From positions 1,860,001-1,924,000 of the forward strand of contig NZ_LR778301.1 in the NCBI RefSeq assembly GCF_902813185.1: a stretch of 64,000 bases of DNA, read 5' to 3'. This stretch comes from Denitratisoma oestradiolicum. Lineage in GTDB: Bacteria > Pseudomonadota > Gammaproteobacteria > Burkholderiales > Rhodocyclaceae. A model generated the notes under the pieces. The model saw only the letters and a list, made by a program, of their open reading frames with translations. It was not told the DNA's origin and did not search any database. This document shows positions 1 through 9,445 of the stretch, in pieces. Made by a program: the position numbers and the translations under genes. How positions within the stretch are numbered: position 1 is the stretch's first letter; each line of letters starts with the position of its first letter.

Positions 1-1652
1 CGTTCATAGTTTTCCTTGGCTGCAGCACCGAGCGAATCGTTGAGTGCCATGTCGGCACGCACATCGCTCTTGGCCTGCTTCACTACAAAGCCGCCGCCGG
101 AAAAGTGGCTGTAGTCGAAGCCGCCCCGCGCCTGATACTGGGTTGCTCCTTGGCGCAGGCTCGGGTTCATATCGACGGCCAGCCCCTTCATGGTGTCGTG
201 ACTGGCATTGTTGAGCGAGGCATTGCCCATCTGCATGTTGCCCATGGCCAGGCTGCTGGCAATCTTCTCGGGGTCGCGAGGTGGCGCAACCAGCCCTGCC
301 ACGGCCTGCATGCCGACCTCGCCGCCCTTCACGACAGCGGCGGCAATGGCGGGAATGGAGATGACCAGCATGCCGGCAATGGCCTGGTCGCTGACAATCG
401 CGGTATTCAGGAAGCTCATCTGTTCGATCGACAGGCCGCTCGATGCGCTGCCGCTGATGTACTGGCTTCTCGAATACATGGTGATGATGAAGTTCATCAC
501 AGCGTACAGCGGCGCCCAAAGCTGTATCCAGAAGAGACTCGCCGCATAGGACTTGATGACCCCGGTCGCTTGGTGGCCGCTCAACACCACGAAAAGCAGG
601 AATACCGGAAAAATCGCGTACTGCACCATCTCGATGGTGTTCCTCACCTTCGGCATGGTCGACTCGGCGACCCGCGCCATCAGTTTGTAGGAATCACTGG
701 TCGAGCGCAGCGATTGCGCCATCGCCAGATTGGTCTGGGCGCTGGCTGCATCGCCCAGTTGCGCCGGCAGCATGTACTGGGCATCGATCATGAAATTGGC
801 GACGATGGCCTGCTTCACCGTGTCCTGTGCCGACGACGAAATCCCGAGAAGATAGTTGGTCGAGGTCGCCAGCGATCCCGCAATGGCAACGCCGGCATCA
901 GCTGTCGTCATGCGGGGATAGAGCCTGGAACCAAGCAATGTCACTTGCCGGCTCGTCTCGGCGGTGATCTGGGTTGTCAGCGTCTGATAGCCCGCGTCAC
1001 AGCCCACAGTGCTCATCAGCGTCGGATCGGCGAGATCGCGGATCGTCACCAACCTCGATGGATTGGTTTTGCCGTTCAGGATGTCCCAGATGTTATTGAC
1101 CTGGAGAATGTCTTCCTTCATGCGGATATAGCCGGTCGCAATGTCGGGCGCAACACACTCCCGGTAGAACTCCAGCAGATTACTGGTCAATACCGGATTC
1201 CCGCTCTTGATCGCCTGCCGTTCCGAAAGGACGCGATGCCCGAAGAGCGTCCCGTTCCTGCGGAACTTCACATCGTCAGGCAGCGAAAAAACCGTCTCGA
1301 AAGAACCGGTGAGCCAATCCCCTACCTTGCTCATCGTGTGCGCGAATGCCCCGAGACCAATCGGCACATTGGCCACGGCCCGCGGTGGCTCGTTGCCCGT
1401 GCGATCAATGATCATGACCGTCACTTTGGGAATAAGCAGCATCGACTGGAAGATTGCGAGGAAGAAAAGCCACTTCCACATGCCGTCAAGCCGCTCCCTC
1501 CCGGTCAAAGTGGCGATGACGACGACGATCATGCCGACGATGGCGATGGTTTGAAGCAGGCCACGGTAATCGCCACTGCCCATGAGCGACGCAACCGCAT
1601 TAAACATCGCCTCCAGCTCGACGACATTCCAGTAGGCATAGACCTCGTACAT
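1..1652 (-). CDS. traG: TraG, mating-pair assembly/stabilisation protein (partial, 3' end outside window)
   Basis: An open frame reads from the ATG at 1652 to the window edge without a stop, giving about 550 residues; F TraG is about 940, so the C-terminal part lies outside. Two hydrophobic segments occur near residues 25-70 and three more near residues 330-450, matching the multi-membrane N-terminal half of TraG. In F-type systems this half helps pilus assembly and the C-terminal part acts in mating-pair stabilisation and entry exclusion. It is the last visible gene of the transfer operon and starts 3 bp after the traH stop, so it is probably translationally coupled to it. Identity rests on membrane layout and position after traF-traH. 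Confidence 0.85.
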   Translation of the reverse strand, partial: MYEVYAYWNVVELEAMFNAVASLMGSGDYRGLLQTIAIVGMIVVVIATLTGRERLDGMWKWLFFLAIFQSMLLIPKVTVMIIDRTGNEPPRAVANVPIGLGAFAHTMSKVGDWLTGSFETVFSLPDDVKFRRNGTLFGHRVLSERQAIKSGNPVLTSNLLEFYRECVAPDIATGYIRMKEDILQVNNIWDILNGKTNPSRLVTIRDLADPTLMSTVGCDAGYQTLTTQITAETSRQVTLLGSRLYPRMTTADAGVAIAGSLATSTNYLLGISSSAQDTVKQAIVANFMIDAQYMLPAQLGDAASAQTNLAMAQSLRSTSDSYKLMARVAESTMPKVRNTIEMVQYAIFPVFLLFVVLSGHQATGVIKSYAASLFWIQLWAPLYAVMNFIITMYSRSQYISGSASSGLSIEQMSFLNTAIVSDQAIAGMLVISIPAIAAAVVKGGEVGMQAVAGLVAPPRDPEKIASSLAMGNMQMGNASLNNASHDTMKGLAVDMNPSLRQGATQYQARGGFDYSHFSGGGFVVKQAKSDVRADMALNDSLGAAAKENYE

Positions 1653-1655
1653 GGC

Positions 1656-3092
1656 TTACCGGTTGAAGACAGCCATCGACTGGAAGATGTTGGTCGGCAT
1701 CCCGGAATTGAGACTCTGGTGCATCAATTGCAGCGAACGGCTGAGTTCGGCGACCTGCATCCCTTTCTGATATTCGGCACGAAGCATGTCCCGCGCTTCC
1801 TGCTCGACCTCGGTCAGCCGAACAAGGATTTTTTCTGCCGCCATCACGGCATCCGGTCCGCTTTTGCCGGCATCGTTCTGCAAGGCATTGCGCAGAGTCT
1901 TTGAAAGGTTCGTGAAGTACGCGTAGGCGACATCCACGGCGATCAGTTGGGCGTAATCCTCGGTGATGCGGTCACCGCCAGGGATACTGCTGGATACCGC
2001 GAGCATCTTCCAGACAGGCAACGAGGAACTACCAATCAGGGCCGCATCCATGGAGGACTGTCCCCCCGTGTCACGATTGACGATCTTGTCGCGCATGGCG
2101 GCAATCCGGGTACGGACCTGGCGGGAAAACGGCGCAACCGTGAATGCCGTTTCCGAAAAACTCGGCGTCATACATTCAGCCAGATCCGTTCCACATTTGA
2201 GGCCGGGGAGATTGACGGTGGCCGACGCGCCGTCACCAACAAACTGGCGAAACGTCAGCTTGCCCCCGGGCAGGTAGGTCCATCTGGCTTTTTCATCTGC
2301 GTTTTCACCAGGTGGCGTAACGATGATGGTGCCGGTCAGACTCATCAACAATTCTCGTGTTTCATCGGTGATGCCGGAAATGCGGTTGAGTGAGCGCCAG
2401 ACCACGTTGCCGGGATCGAAGATTTCCCGCGCGCCCTGCGAGGTGGCTTTTGCGGCATTGCGAATGTTCTTCGCCGTGGTGCGACTCTTCTTCCATTCAT
2501 CCCAGGACTCGAAGACGTCACCGAACATGTTGAGACTGGCTCCAGCCGTCTTGCCTTCCTTTTCCTGGACACGATCCGTGACCATGCTGCCCACCGCGCT
2601 GACTATTCCCTCTGCCGCCTGGCAGGAGTTGATGTTCAGGTTATTCATCTTGGTGGCCTGGTCCTGCAGGTACTTCAGCAGATCGCAAAGGTCGGGCGAC
2701 ATCGAGCACAGGGCCATGTTGAAGGCGGCGCCAATGGCGTTATTGCCGATGTTCCGCAGCAGCGAGACAAACTGTTCCTTGTTGATGAAGGAAAACGACC
2801 CGGCAAAGAGATCAATGCCGCCGCATCCGGCGCTGAAGGACGGCGGCGAGATGCTGGCCAGTTGATAGTTGCGGACAGGCGTTCGCATGTACAGGCTGCC
2901 GCCGGTGTACATGTTCATGGTCTGACCGCGGTAGGCATTGGGGCCGGTGACGTTGCCGTAGGCGCCGATCTCGTTGAACCAGTCCTGCATCGACTGGTTG
3001 ACGGTGGCGTGCGCAGGAATGCAGGTCAGCGCAAGCGCGAAGGATGCAAGTTGCGCACAGCGCCGTGATGAAAGTGCCATGCCGATCTCCAT
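1656..3092 (-). CDS. traH: TraH, F-type pilus assembly protein
   Basis: A 478-residue protein with an N-terminal signal peptide ending near Ala-His-Ala at residue 28. It has the TraH opening, with the SMQDWFNEIGAYGNVTGP region followed by a glycine/cysteine motif (FSAGCGGIDLFAGSFSF) near residue 90. TraH is a periplasmic/outer-membrane-associated part of the F-type pilus assembly machine and works with TraF. Its first ATG overlaps the traF stop by one base (TGATG). The in-frame ATG at 3080 has a better-placed GGAG and may be the true start. The length is normal for the family and no damage is visible. Confidence 0.93.
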   Translation of the reverse strand: MEIGMALSSRRCAQLASFALALTCIPAHATVNQSMQDWFNEIGAYGNVTGPNAYRGQTMNMYTGGSLYMRTPVRNYQLASISPPSFSAGCGGIDLFAGSFSFINKEQFVSLLRNIGNNAIGAAFNMALCSMSPDLCDLLKYLQDQATKMNNLNINSCQAAEGIVSAVGSMVTDRVQEKEGKTAGASLNMFGDVFESWDEWKKSRTTAKNIRNAAKATSQGAREIFDPGNVVWRSLNRISGITDETRELLMSLTGTIIVTPPGENADEKARWTYLPGGKLTFRQFVGDGASATVNLPGLKCGTDLAECMTPSFSETAFTVAPFSRQVRTRIAAMRDKIVNRDTGGQSSMDAALIGSSSLPVWKMLAVSSSIPGGDRITEDYAQLIAVDVAYAYFTNLSKTLRNALQNDAGKSGPDAVMAAEKILVRLTEVEQEARDMLRAEYQKGMQVAELSRSLQLMHQSLNSGMPTNIFQSMAVFNR

Positions 3093-3886
3093 CAGTAAAG
3101 TTCGCCTGGTTTGGTCTGGGTCAGGATGTAGATGCGCTCGACGATTTCCTGCGCCGAGAGGACGCCGGAGCCAATGGGCAGCAGACGCCGATCCTTGACA
3201 TTGCCGAGCACGACCAGCGGCACAACCGATACACCCAGCGCACCGGCCATCCCGTTATCTTTGGCCGGTCTTGGATAGTCGGGAAGACCGCCGCCATCGA
3301 GCGAAACGGGAAACACGGTGATGCCGTATTGCTCGGACAGCAGCTTGAGCGTGGGCGCCAGGCGATGGCAGTAAGGGCAATCCGAGCGGAAGATGAAGAA
3401 CAGGCCCCATTCCTTCGCCAGCGCCGCCATTGTGTCTGTCTCGCGCCGGTTGCGCTGACTGTCACGCACCTGGATGGCCGCGTTGTTCGACGGATTACGC
3501 AGCTGATAGTTGATTTCGGGATTGGCCCAGACCACTCGCCGCCATACATCCGAAAACAACGATGCCCGGTCCATCAGGGCTTCCTGAGCAACGATGTAGG
3601 TCTTCAGGTTTTCCGAAGTCGGCTTGAGGATGGCGATCGCCCGTTTCTGCTCGACCTCCTCGCGCAGCTTCTTGAGCGCATCAACGGCTCGTTCGCCTTC
3701 GCTCTCTGCGCGGTCTGGAGTCTTCTTTGGACTGGCTTCGGCGGCTTCCTCTTCCGCCAGATCGCAATACCAGTGAAACCTGGCTTCATCGCACTGCCAG
3801 GAGGACGGATAGTCCAACGCCTCACGCGCCTGGGCGCTTGAACAAAGCAGGACGGCAAGTAGCGCCAACAAGCGTCTCATCGGCAT
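3092..3886 (-). CDS. traF: TraF, F-type pilus assembly protein with thioredoxin-like CPYC site
   Basis: A 264-residue secreted protein with a signal peptide of about 20 residues. A charged helical stretch (residues 45-90) is followed by a thioredoxin-like half carrying CPYC at residues 170-173. F TraF has the same fold, but its active-site cysteines are often missing; here they are kept, so disulfide chemistry is possible. It probably helps fold cysteine-containing transfer proteins together with the DsbC encoded upstream in the operon. The stop overlaps the traH start by one base. TraF is placed directly after TrbI, with no traW, traU, trbC or traN between them. Confidence 0.9.
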   Translation of the reverse strand: MPMRRLLALLAVLLCSSAQAREALDYPSSWQCDEARFHWYCDLAEEEAAEASPKKTPDRAESEGERAVDALKKLREEVEQKRAIAILKPTSENLKTYIVAQEALMDRASLFSDVWRRVVWANPEINYQLRNPSNNAAIQVRDSQRNRRETDTMAALAKEWGLFFIFRSDCPYCHRLAPTLKLLSEQYGITVFPVSLDGGGLPDYPRPAKDNGMAGALGVSVVPLVVLGNVKDRRLLPIGSGVLSAQEIVERIYILTQTKPGELY

Positions 3887-3889
3887 GGA

Positions 3890-4306
3890 TCACTTGGTCG
3901 TCGACGCCGGCAGGACAAGACCAGTCGCCTGCGCAACCTGCTCGGTCAGGTCTGGAATTCGCGAATCGGAGGTCTTGAGCAGTGCCGCCGTATTTACCAA
4001 AGCACAGGCACATCCCCGGCTGACCTCTTCGAGGCCAGCATCTAGCCTGGCGCCGAAGGCCTTGGCCTCCTCGAAGAGTTTTGCTTGCTCCTGGGCGTCC
4101 AGTCCCGGCTTGATCCGTTGCACCATGGATTGCTGCTGATGGGCGACCAAGCGGGCGATATCGACCCGCCCAAAACGGGGAATCTCCGGCGGATGGCGGT
4201 ACATCCAGACGACCAGAAGCATGGCCCCCGCCAGCAAGGTGGCAATGCTGGTCAGGACGTAGGGCTTGATCGATGGCACGGCACGACTCTCAGGATCAGG
4301 TTGCAC
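3890..4306 (-). CDS. trbI: TrbI, F-type conjugation inner-membrane protein
   Basis: A 138-residue protein with one membrane segment (residues about 15-33), a short basic/proline stretch and a helical periplasmic domain with the RVDIARLVAHQQQ signature of the F-type TrbI family. TrbI modulates pilus extension and retraction in F. The start codon lies 11 bp inside the 3' end of traC, so the two are coupled. Position right after traC is the F-plasmid order. The family is short and weakly conserved, so position is an important part of the assignment. Confidence 0.8.
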   Translation of the reverse strand: MQPDPESRAVPSIKPYVLTSIATLLAGAMLLVVWMYRHPPEIPRFGRVDIARLVAHQQQSMVQRIKPGLDAQEQAKLFEEAKAFGARLDAGLEEVSRGCACALVNTAALLKTSDSRIPDLTEQVAQATGLVLPASTTK

Positions 4307-6866
4307 GTTGGGTTACCAGTTGTTCAATGGCATCCGCCACCGACAATCCTTGATCGCGCAGACGTTTGATCGCCTCGTAATCTTCGGCGCGCGTCGAATA
4401 AACCAACATGGAGAAGGGATCGAGCAGGAGGCGTCCCAGGCCTGACCCCATGGGCGAGTGAATATAGATTTCGGAGAAATTTCCATGCTCGGTACTGACG
4501 GAGCCAAGCTGGCGCTTCAGCCACTCGTCGAGAGAGAGTTTCCCTTCCTTGCCCAGGCGCTCGATGTTCTCCGCTTTCTGGCGCAGCAGGAACAGCCAGT
4601 CGGCGTTGTTGATGGCCGCCTTGGTCGCTTCGTTCTTGTAGTAGTCGTCGACCGACTGGGTGATCGTGCCGAAAGCCCCGCCATACTTGCGGGCGCGCCG
4701 ATAGCCAGCCTCGATGAAGCTGCCGCTTGACCCCGAACCCATCAAATCCCAGCTTTCGTCGATGATGACCAGCTTGCGCCGGGAACGGTCGCGGTACATC
4801 TCCTGAGTGATGCGGTACATGATCAGTTGCATCACTACCGATTGCAGGTCTTTCTTGGATTTCAGTTCTTCCAGCTCGAGCACAACGAAGTCCTTGTCGA
4901 ACTGGATGTTGGCATCGCCCTCGAAGTAACTCGCATACACGCCGTGGCGGGTATAGGGTTCCAGCGCCGTCGCCAGGCGACTCAGATCCCGCTCGTATTC
5001 ACCTTCGCTGGATAGACGACCAGTCTGGAGCAACTCGTAGATATCGGTGATCGTCGCCGAGCGTCCCTTGGCGTCCCAGACACGCTTGATGGCGGACCCC
5101 AGCGCCGTGTAGCCGTAGTTGTCGAGCGGCTCACGCGGGCTGGCCATCTGGGCCAGCAGCGGCAGGACCATCTCCATGTCGGCGTTGATATCGATGATCA
5201 TGGAGAACGGGTTGAGGCAGATCGTGTTCTGCCGCTCGTCGGAAAATTCGATGAACTCGCCGTCCAGTAACTCGCACAGGTTCTTGTAGGAGCGACCGAC
5301 GTCGATGATCCAGACCTTCGCACCCGCGCCAAGGTAGCGATAGGTCATTTCATTGACGAACACCGACTTGCCGGAACCGGACAGCGCCGCGACGGCAAAA
5401 TTGAAATTTCCGCCCGTGTTGTCGAACAGGTCGAAGCCGATGATCTGCCCTCGTCGCCCGAACAGTGTCATCACCGGCGTCTGCGTACCCTTCCACTCGG
5501 CGATCAGCGGCGAGGTCATCACCGCGTTGTCGGCCGTCTTGGTATTGATCCGGCCGAACTGACGTAGGTCGTTTTGCAGGGCCGGGGTCAGTGTCATCGG
5601 CATGGTCGCGGTCAGCGCCTGATGCTGAAGGTAGAAATCCTTGGTCAGATCGAAGCCGCGGGCACGCCAGACGGCGCGCACGGAATGCTCGCAGCGCGAA
5701 GCGTCCTCCACCCGAGAAACCAGGCATACCTGGTGATACATCCCGACCACGGTGCGTCCGCTGTCGAATGCCTTCAGAACCATGTCCCAGTCGCGTTTGC
5801 GCTCCTGCAGATCGGGCTGGAAATGGGCGAGATAAGACCCAGCGCTCTGGGTCGCCCGTGCGGCCTTCATCTGAGCCCGCGTACGCGCCGACTCGTAGTC
5901 AAGTGCCACCGCGCCCATGGTGATGATGAAGGGACAGGGCATCGCGAGGGCCAACTGATAGGGATCGCCGATCAGGTAGTTCATGCCGGACAGCCGGAAG
6001 TATCGCGGATACTGGCGGACAGAAAACAGCTGCAGGACGGACTCGGCCCCGCCGGCCTTGCGAAAGCGAATGTCGCCATCCCCCACCCGCGAAGCGATTT
6101 CCAGATTGGAAATCTGCTTGCGCAACGGCTGATCGGCATTCCAGTCGATCGGCGCCACGGATCCCCCGGAAAACAACCGTGAGTGGTCGAAGAAATCTCC
6201 GACAAAGTTGAGCAGTTCCTCTGGTCCCCAGTCATGGCCAGGCAAATGGGCGGACTTCAGAGTGGCATGAATGCTTTCCCGGATGCGCAAGGCCTCATCC
6301 ACATCGGCCGGCAGTTCGGGATCGAGCGGCAAGGTGACCGAGATGACCGACCGAAAATCTCGCAGCAGGTAGGTCTGATGACCAAAGATCGATTCGCCGG
6401 TGCCTTTCAGGTAGTGATCGATCCGGCGGCGTGCCAGCAAGCGGAAGATGTTGCTGTGCCGACGCTGAATACCCTCGTCATCGGAATCAATCGCAGAGGC
6501 TGGTAGCAAGTTGGCCTGCTTCTTCAGCGCGGGCAGGATGTGCGGGCTGCCATACAGCGAGACTTGGATACCCGTACCGGGTGGGCAGGACACGAACAGA
6601 CTGGCCAGCACCTTCTCCATTTCGTCGTTGGCACCTGTCTGCGGCAGAGTCTCGATGCAAAAGCCGATGGCGTGTTCCTCGCGTTCCCCAAAGCCTCCTT
6701 GATCCAGTGCGAAGAGACGTGTGTCGTCCTGCCAGGCGAGATAGGGAAGAATTCCGCTCAGGCGAGGCATCCGTGAAATTTCCTGCAACAGATGCCGTGG
6801 CAAACGATCGGCTTCGGCGTTCCTTTCAGGCAAGAATGCCTCTCTCAAGATTTCCGCAAATCCCAT
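4296..6866 (-). CDS. traC: TraC, type IV secretion ATPase (VirB4 family)
   Basis: An 856-residue cytoplasmic ATPase powering pilus assembly. The Walker A site SGSGKS is near residue 500 and Walker B KLVIIDESWDLM near residue 700, with the VirB4-type N-terminal half before them. Length matches F TraC (about 875). It overlaps traV by one base upstream and trbI by 11 bp downstream. No frameshift or missing motif is seen, so the transfer motor looks functional. Confidence 0.95.
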   Translation of the reverse strand: MGFAEILREAFLPERNAEADRLPRHLLQEISRMPRLSGILPYLAWQDDTRLFALDQGGFGEREEHAIGFCIETLPQTGANDEMEKVLASLFVSCPPGTGIQVSLYGSPHILPALKKQANLLPASAIDSDDEGIQRRHSNIFRLLARRRIDHYLKGTGESIFGHQTYLLRDFRSVISVTLPLDPELPADVDEALRIRESIHATLKSAHLPGHDWGPEELLNFVGDFFDHSRLFSGGSVAPIDWNADQPLRKQISNLEIASRVGDGDIRFRKAGGAESVLQLFSVRQYPRYFRLSGMNYLIGDPYQLALAMPCPFIITMGAVALDYESARTRAQMKAARATQSAGSYLAHFQPDLQERKRDWDMVLKAFDSGRTVVGMYHQVCLVSRVEDASRCEHSVRAVWRARGFDLTKDFYLQHQALTATMPMTLTPALQNDLRQFGRINTKTADNAVMTSPLIAEWKGTQTPVMTLFGRRGQIIGFDLFDNTGGNFNFAVAALSGSGKSVFVNEMTYRYLGAGAKVWIIDVGRSYKNLCELLDGEFIEFSDERQNTICLNPFSMIIDINADMEMVLPLLAQMASPREPLDNYGYTALGSAIKRVWDAKGRSATITDIYELLQTGRLSSEGEYERDLSRLATALEPYTRHGVYASYFEGDANIQFDKDFVVLELEELKSKKDLQSVVMQLIMYRITQEMYRDRSRRKLVIIDESWDLMGSGSSGSFIEAGYRRARKYGGAFGTITQSVDDYYKNEATKAAINNADWLFLLRQKAENIERLGKEGKLSLDEWLKRQLGSVSTEHGNFSEIYIHSPMGSGLGRLLLDPFSMLVYSTRAEDYEAIKRLRDQGLSVADAIEQLVTQRAT

Positions 6867-7432
6867 TACTCCACCTCACCAGGCACGGACGGCACCGAAC
6901 GCGCAGACGCTCCGGGCAGCAGGGACGGAGGCATTGCACCGCTCGGTGGCGATGCACGCTCCATTTGCAGGGACTGTCCGCCCGTTGGTGGCGATTGCGG
7001 CGCAAACGTCTTCGGCGGCACAACCGGGCGGTAGCCTTCCGTCGCCTTGCGCCGCGAGTGCTCGATTTGCCAGCGGCCGGAATCGACAACCATGTAGAAA
7101 TAGGACTGATCGTGCAGCACCTCGTCGTCATCTTCCCAAGGAGCCAGCCACACGCGACGCACCTTCTGGGCGCTGCGCAAGGGATCGCCGGAGCGCGGAG
7201 CCATCGCATCGATCCTGGCCTGAGCATTCAAGACATTGCCCGGTTTGACCACAGGACGTTGCCCCGGCAGATTGTTCTGCACAGCATTGGCATAGACGCC
7301 TGACAACGAGGCGCAGGAAATCCCGTCCGGCGCCTTGCAGGAAAAGCCCCCCTGTCCATCCAGGCCGGTCATGCTGGCACAGCCGGCCAGCCCGAGCATG
7401 AGCGGGACGAGCAGCGTCTGGCCGACGCTCAT
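6866..7432 (-). CDS. traV: TraV, outer-membrane lipoprotein of the secretion core
   Basis: The frame is open upstream to 7648, but the start at 7432 is chosen because it overlaps the dsbC stop as ATGA and yields a 188-residue protein with a lipoprotein signal (LAGC, cysteine at residue 18). A second pair of cysteines follows near residues 30-40, as usual for TraV, followed by a proline-rich C-terminal half. TraV forms the VirB7-like outer part of the core complex with TraK and TraB. The upstream extension would destroy the lipobox and was rejected. Confidence 0.88.
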   Translation of the reverse strand: MSVGQTLLVPLMLGLAGCASMTGLDGQGGFSCKAPDGISCASLSGVYANAVQNNLPGQRPVVKPGNVLNAQARIDAMAPRSGDPLRSAQKVRRVWLAPWEDDDEVLHDQSYFYMVVDSGRWQIEHSRRKATEGYRPVVPPKTFAPQSPPTGGQSLQMERASPPSGAMPPSLLPGASARSVPSVPGEVE

Positions 7433-8154
7433 CGCCCAGCCTCCAGCAGCCACTGCTCGATACGCTCCTTGGGTGCCGCGCCCGGCAGGGTGCGACCGTC
7501 GGCCGACAGCAGGGTCGGCGTTCCCTGAATGCCCAGACGCTGGCCGAGTTGGATATTCCGTTCGATCGGATGATCGCACTTGCGGCTGGACGGCACCTTG
7601 CCCGATTTCATCAACTCCGCCCACGCCTGCGCACGATTCGCCGCACACCAGACGGCGATCGACTTGTCCCTGGCCTCGGGGTGTAACCCGTCAAGAGGAA
7701 ATGGGAAGGTGTAGAGCGTGATGTTGTCGAGCTTGTCGAGTTCCGATTCCAGGCGTCGGCAATACGGGCAATCCGGATCTGAAAATACCGCCAGCACCCG
7801 TTCGCCCTTGCCGCGCACGATTTTGATGGCATCTGCCAGCGGCAATTCACCAAAGGCAACCCGAGCTGCCTTCTCCACCCGCTCGGCGGTCAGGTCGCGC
7901 TGTTCCTTCATGTCGAACAGGTGCCCGAAAACGAAATAGCGCCCGGTCGCATCGGTATATGCGGCATTCTTACCCATCACGACCTCAAACAACGACGGGA
8001 TTTCAGAGCGCTGCACCCTTTCAATCTTGGTGGCCGGATACATCTCCTTGAGACGGATCGACAGTGCCTCGGCAGACTCATCGGCCGCCACGGTGGTCGA
8101 GCCGGCGACGGCAAGAATGAGGCCGAGCACGGCCATGGGTAATTTGATGCTCAT
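7429..8154 (-). CDS. dsbC: DsbC-like periplasmic disulfide isomerase of the transfer operon
   Basis: With the start at 8154 this is a 241-residue secreted protein: signal peptide of about 24 residues, dimerisation domain, then a thioredoxin fold with DCPYC at residues 128-132 and the cis-proline loop QGTPTL near the C-terminus. That is the full DsbC architecture. It probably isomerises disulfides in TraV, TraH, TraF and other secreted transfer proteins. The open frame extends to 8538, but that part only mirrors traB. A traB-dsbC-traV-traC order is common in SXT- and IncC-type transfer regions. Confidence 0.93.
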   Translation of the reverse strand: MSIKLPMAVLGLILAVAGSTTVAADESAEALSIRLKEMYPATKIERVQRSEIPSLFEVVMGKNAAYTDATGRYFVFGHLFDMKEQRDLTAERVEKAARVAFGELPLADAIKIVRGKGERVLAVFSDPDCPYCRRLESELDKLDNITLYTFPFPLDGLHPEARDKSIAVWCAANRAQAWAELMKSGKVPSSRKCDHPIERNIQLGQRLGIQGTPTLLSADGRTLPGAAPKERIEQWLLEAGR

Positions 8155-8176
8155 GTAGTCGTACTCCTGTTCGAGG

Positions 8177-9445
8177 TCAATTGGCTTGGTAGGGTTCAAG
8201 CGGCTTTTTCTGGATTTCCCTGCCGCGCCGCCAGATATCGGTGTAGGTATCGGGAGCTCCGCCTGCCGATTCGGTTTCGAGGGAGAAGCCTTTGGTGAAC
8301 ACCACATCCACGGTGCGCCCGGCATCGACTTCGATGATCGGGAACATCTTTTCGGCCAGCGTGATGTAGTACTGGGACAGGCGGTCCAGCGCCTTGCCGA
8401 CTCCGGTACCGATGCCAGCCTGGAACTGTTTGCCCGGATCGACAGTGCCGACGGAACCCAGCGGATTGGTCGAAACCGTGGTCGCGCTTTGCTGAAAAGC
8501 CTGCCCAATGCCGGCGCCGATGCCGGCAACCAGCGCATTGGCCAGCACCTGTCCTTGCTTGCTCACCAGGCGGCCGCGCATCCCGGCTTTGCCGTCTTCG
8601 CCGACAACGTAGCCTTTCACCGGAACATCGACGGCCTTGCCGTCGTGGCGAACGCAGGAGAGCGATTCGAGCCGGATATAGGCCCGCTCCGAGCTGATGT
8701 CGCCATGGCTCGCGCCCAGCACCAGGCACTCCTTGATCTTGAAGCGGTAGCGATTGGGCAGGAAGGCGTTGTCCTGAACCCGCATCAGGATCGGATGGGG
8801 ATTGCTCTGCGCCTGTCCGCCGGTCGGCGCATCCAGTCCGCCGAGCAGCGCTGCCCGAAAGAATGACCCCGAAGGCACATAACTGAGTGCGTCGCGTTTG
8901 GCGTCCGGCTTGACTGCAGATTCCTGAGCCGCCACGCGTGCATCGCTCACTTCGAAGGAAGCTATCCCCGGTGGCCGTGGCGGCGGTGGCGGCTCCATGG
9001 TGCGATCCTCCTTCGTGCCATTCAGCGCAGTCTGCACGAGTGGCGGCGGCAGCGGAGGCATGGGCGCCTGTACCGGCATAGGAGCTGGCGGTGGCGGCAA
9101 CGTCAGTGCCGGTGGCAAAACTGACGCAGGTTTTTTGTCGAGCGTATCGACCTGCTGGCGCAAGCCTTGGATCATGTCCTCCATTTGCCGCATCTGTTCG
9201 GCGCTCTTGCTCATCCAGATATCCCTGGGGTCCGCTTGAGCCCCCGGAGTGGCAATCGGCATCGGTTGCGGTCGTGACGGGTTGCTTCCCTGGGGTAGCT
9301 GTACCGGTTTATCCCAGATGGCTACACCGCCAAACACCAGCAGCAGGAAAGCGCCGATTCCCAACCCGAGGATCAGGTATTGCCGATGCTTCGGCGACAG
9401 ACGGGAAATGGCCCCGGCGATCCTGGATGGCGGCGGATTAGCCAT
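8177..9445 (-). CDS. traB: TraB, bitopic scaffold of the secretion core (VirB10-like)
   Basis: A 422-residue protein with a short cytoplasmic N-terminus, one membrane helix (residues about 24-45), a coiled stretch near residues 80-105, a long proline-rich spacer (about 110-165) and a C-terminal beta-rich domain. That is the VirB10/TraB plan, which spans from inner to outer membrane. Its first codons overlap the end of traK by 8 bp. Residues near 320-350 are Gly/Ala-rich and probably form the outer-membrane antenna. Confidence 0.93.
   Translation of the reverse strand: MANPPPSRIAGAISRLSPKHRQYLILGLGIGAFLLLVFGGVAIWDKPVQLPQGSNPSRPQPMPIATPGAQADPRDIWMSKSAEQMRQMEDMIQGLRQQVDTLDKKPASVLPPALTLPPPPAPMPVQAPMPPLPPPLVQTALNGTKEDRTMEPPPPPRPPGIASFEVSDARVAAQESAVKPDAKRDALSYVPSGSFFRAALLGGLDAPTGGQAQSNPHPILMRVQDNAFLPNRYRFKIKECLVLGASHGDISSERAYIRLESLSCVRHDGKAVDVPVKGYVVGEDGKAGMRGRLVSKQGQVLANALVAGIGAGIGQAFQQSATTVSTNPLGSVGTVDPGKQFQAGIGTGVGKALDRLSQYYITLAEKMFPIIEVDAGRTVDVVFTKGFSLETESAGGAPDTYTDIWRRGREIQKKPLEPYQAN

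Noticed and set aside
105..1904. 599-codon open frame on the plus strand
   Set aside because: It is antisense to traG and the end of traH, whose protein sequences are clearly recognisable. The translation is low-complexity (His/Arg/Gly-rich) with no domain.
7433..7648. N-terminal extension of traV
   Set aside because: It would bury the lipobox; the shorter start is ATGA-coupled to dsbC.
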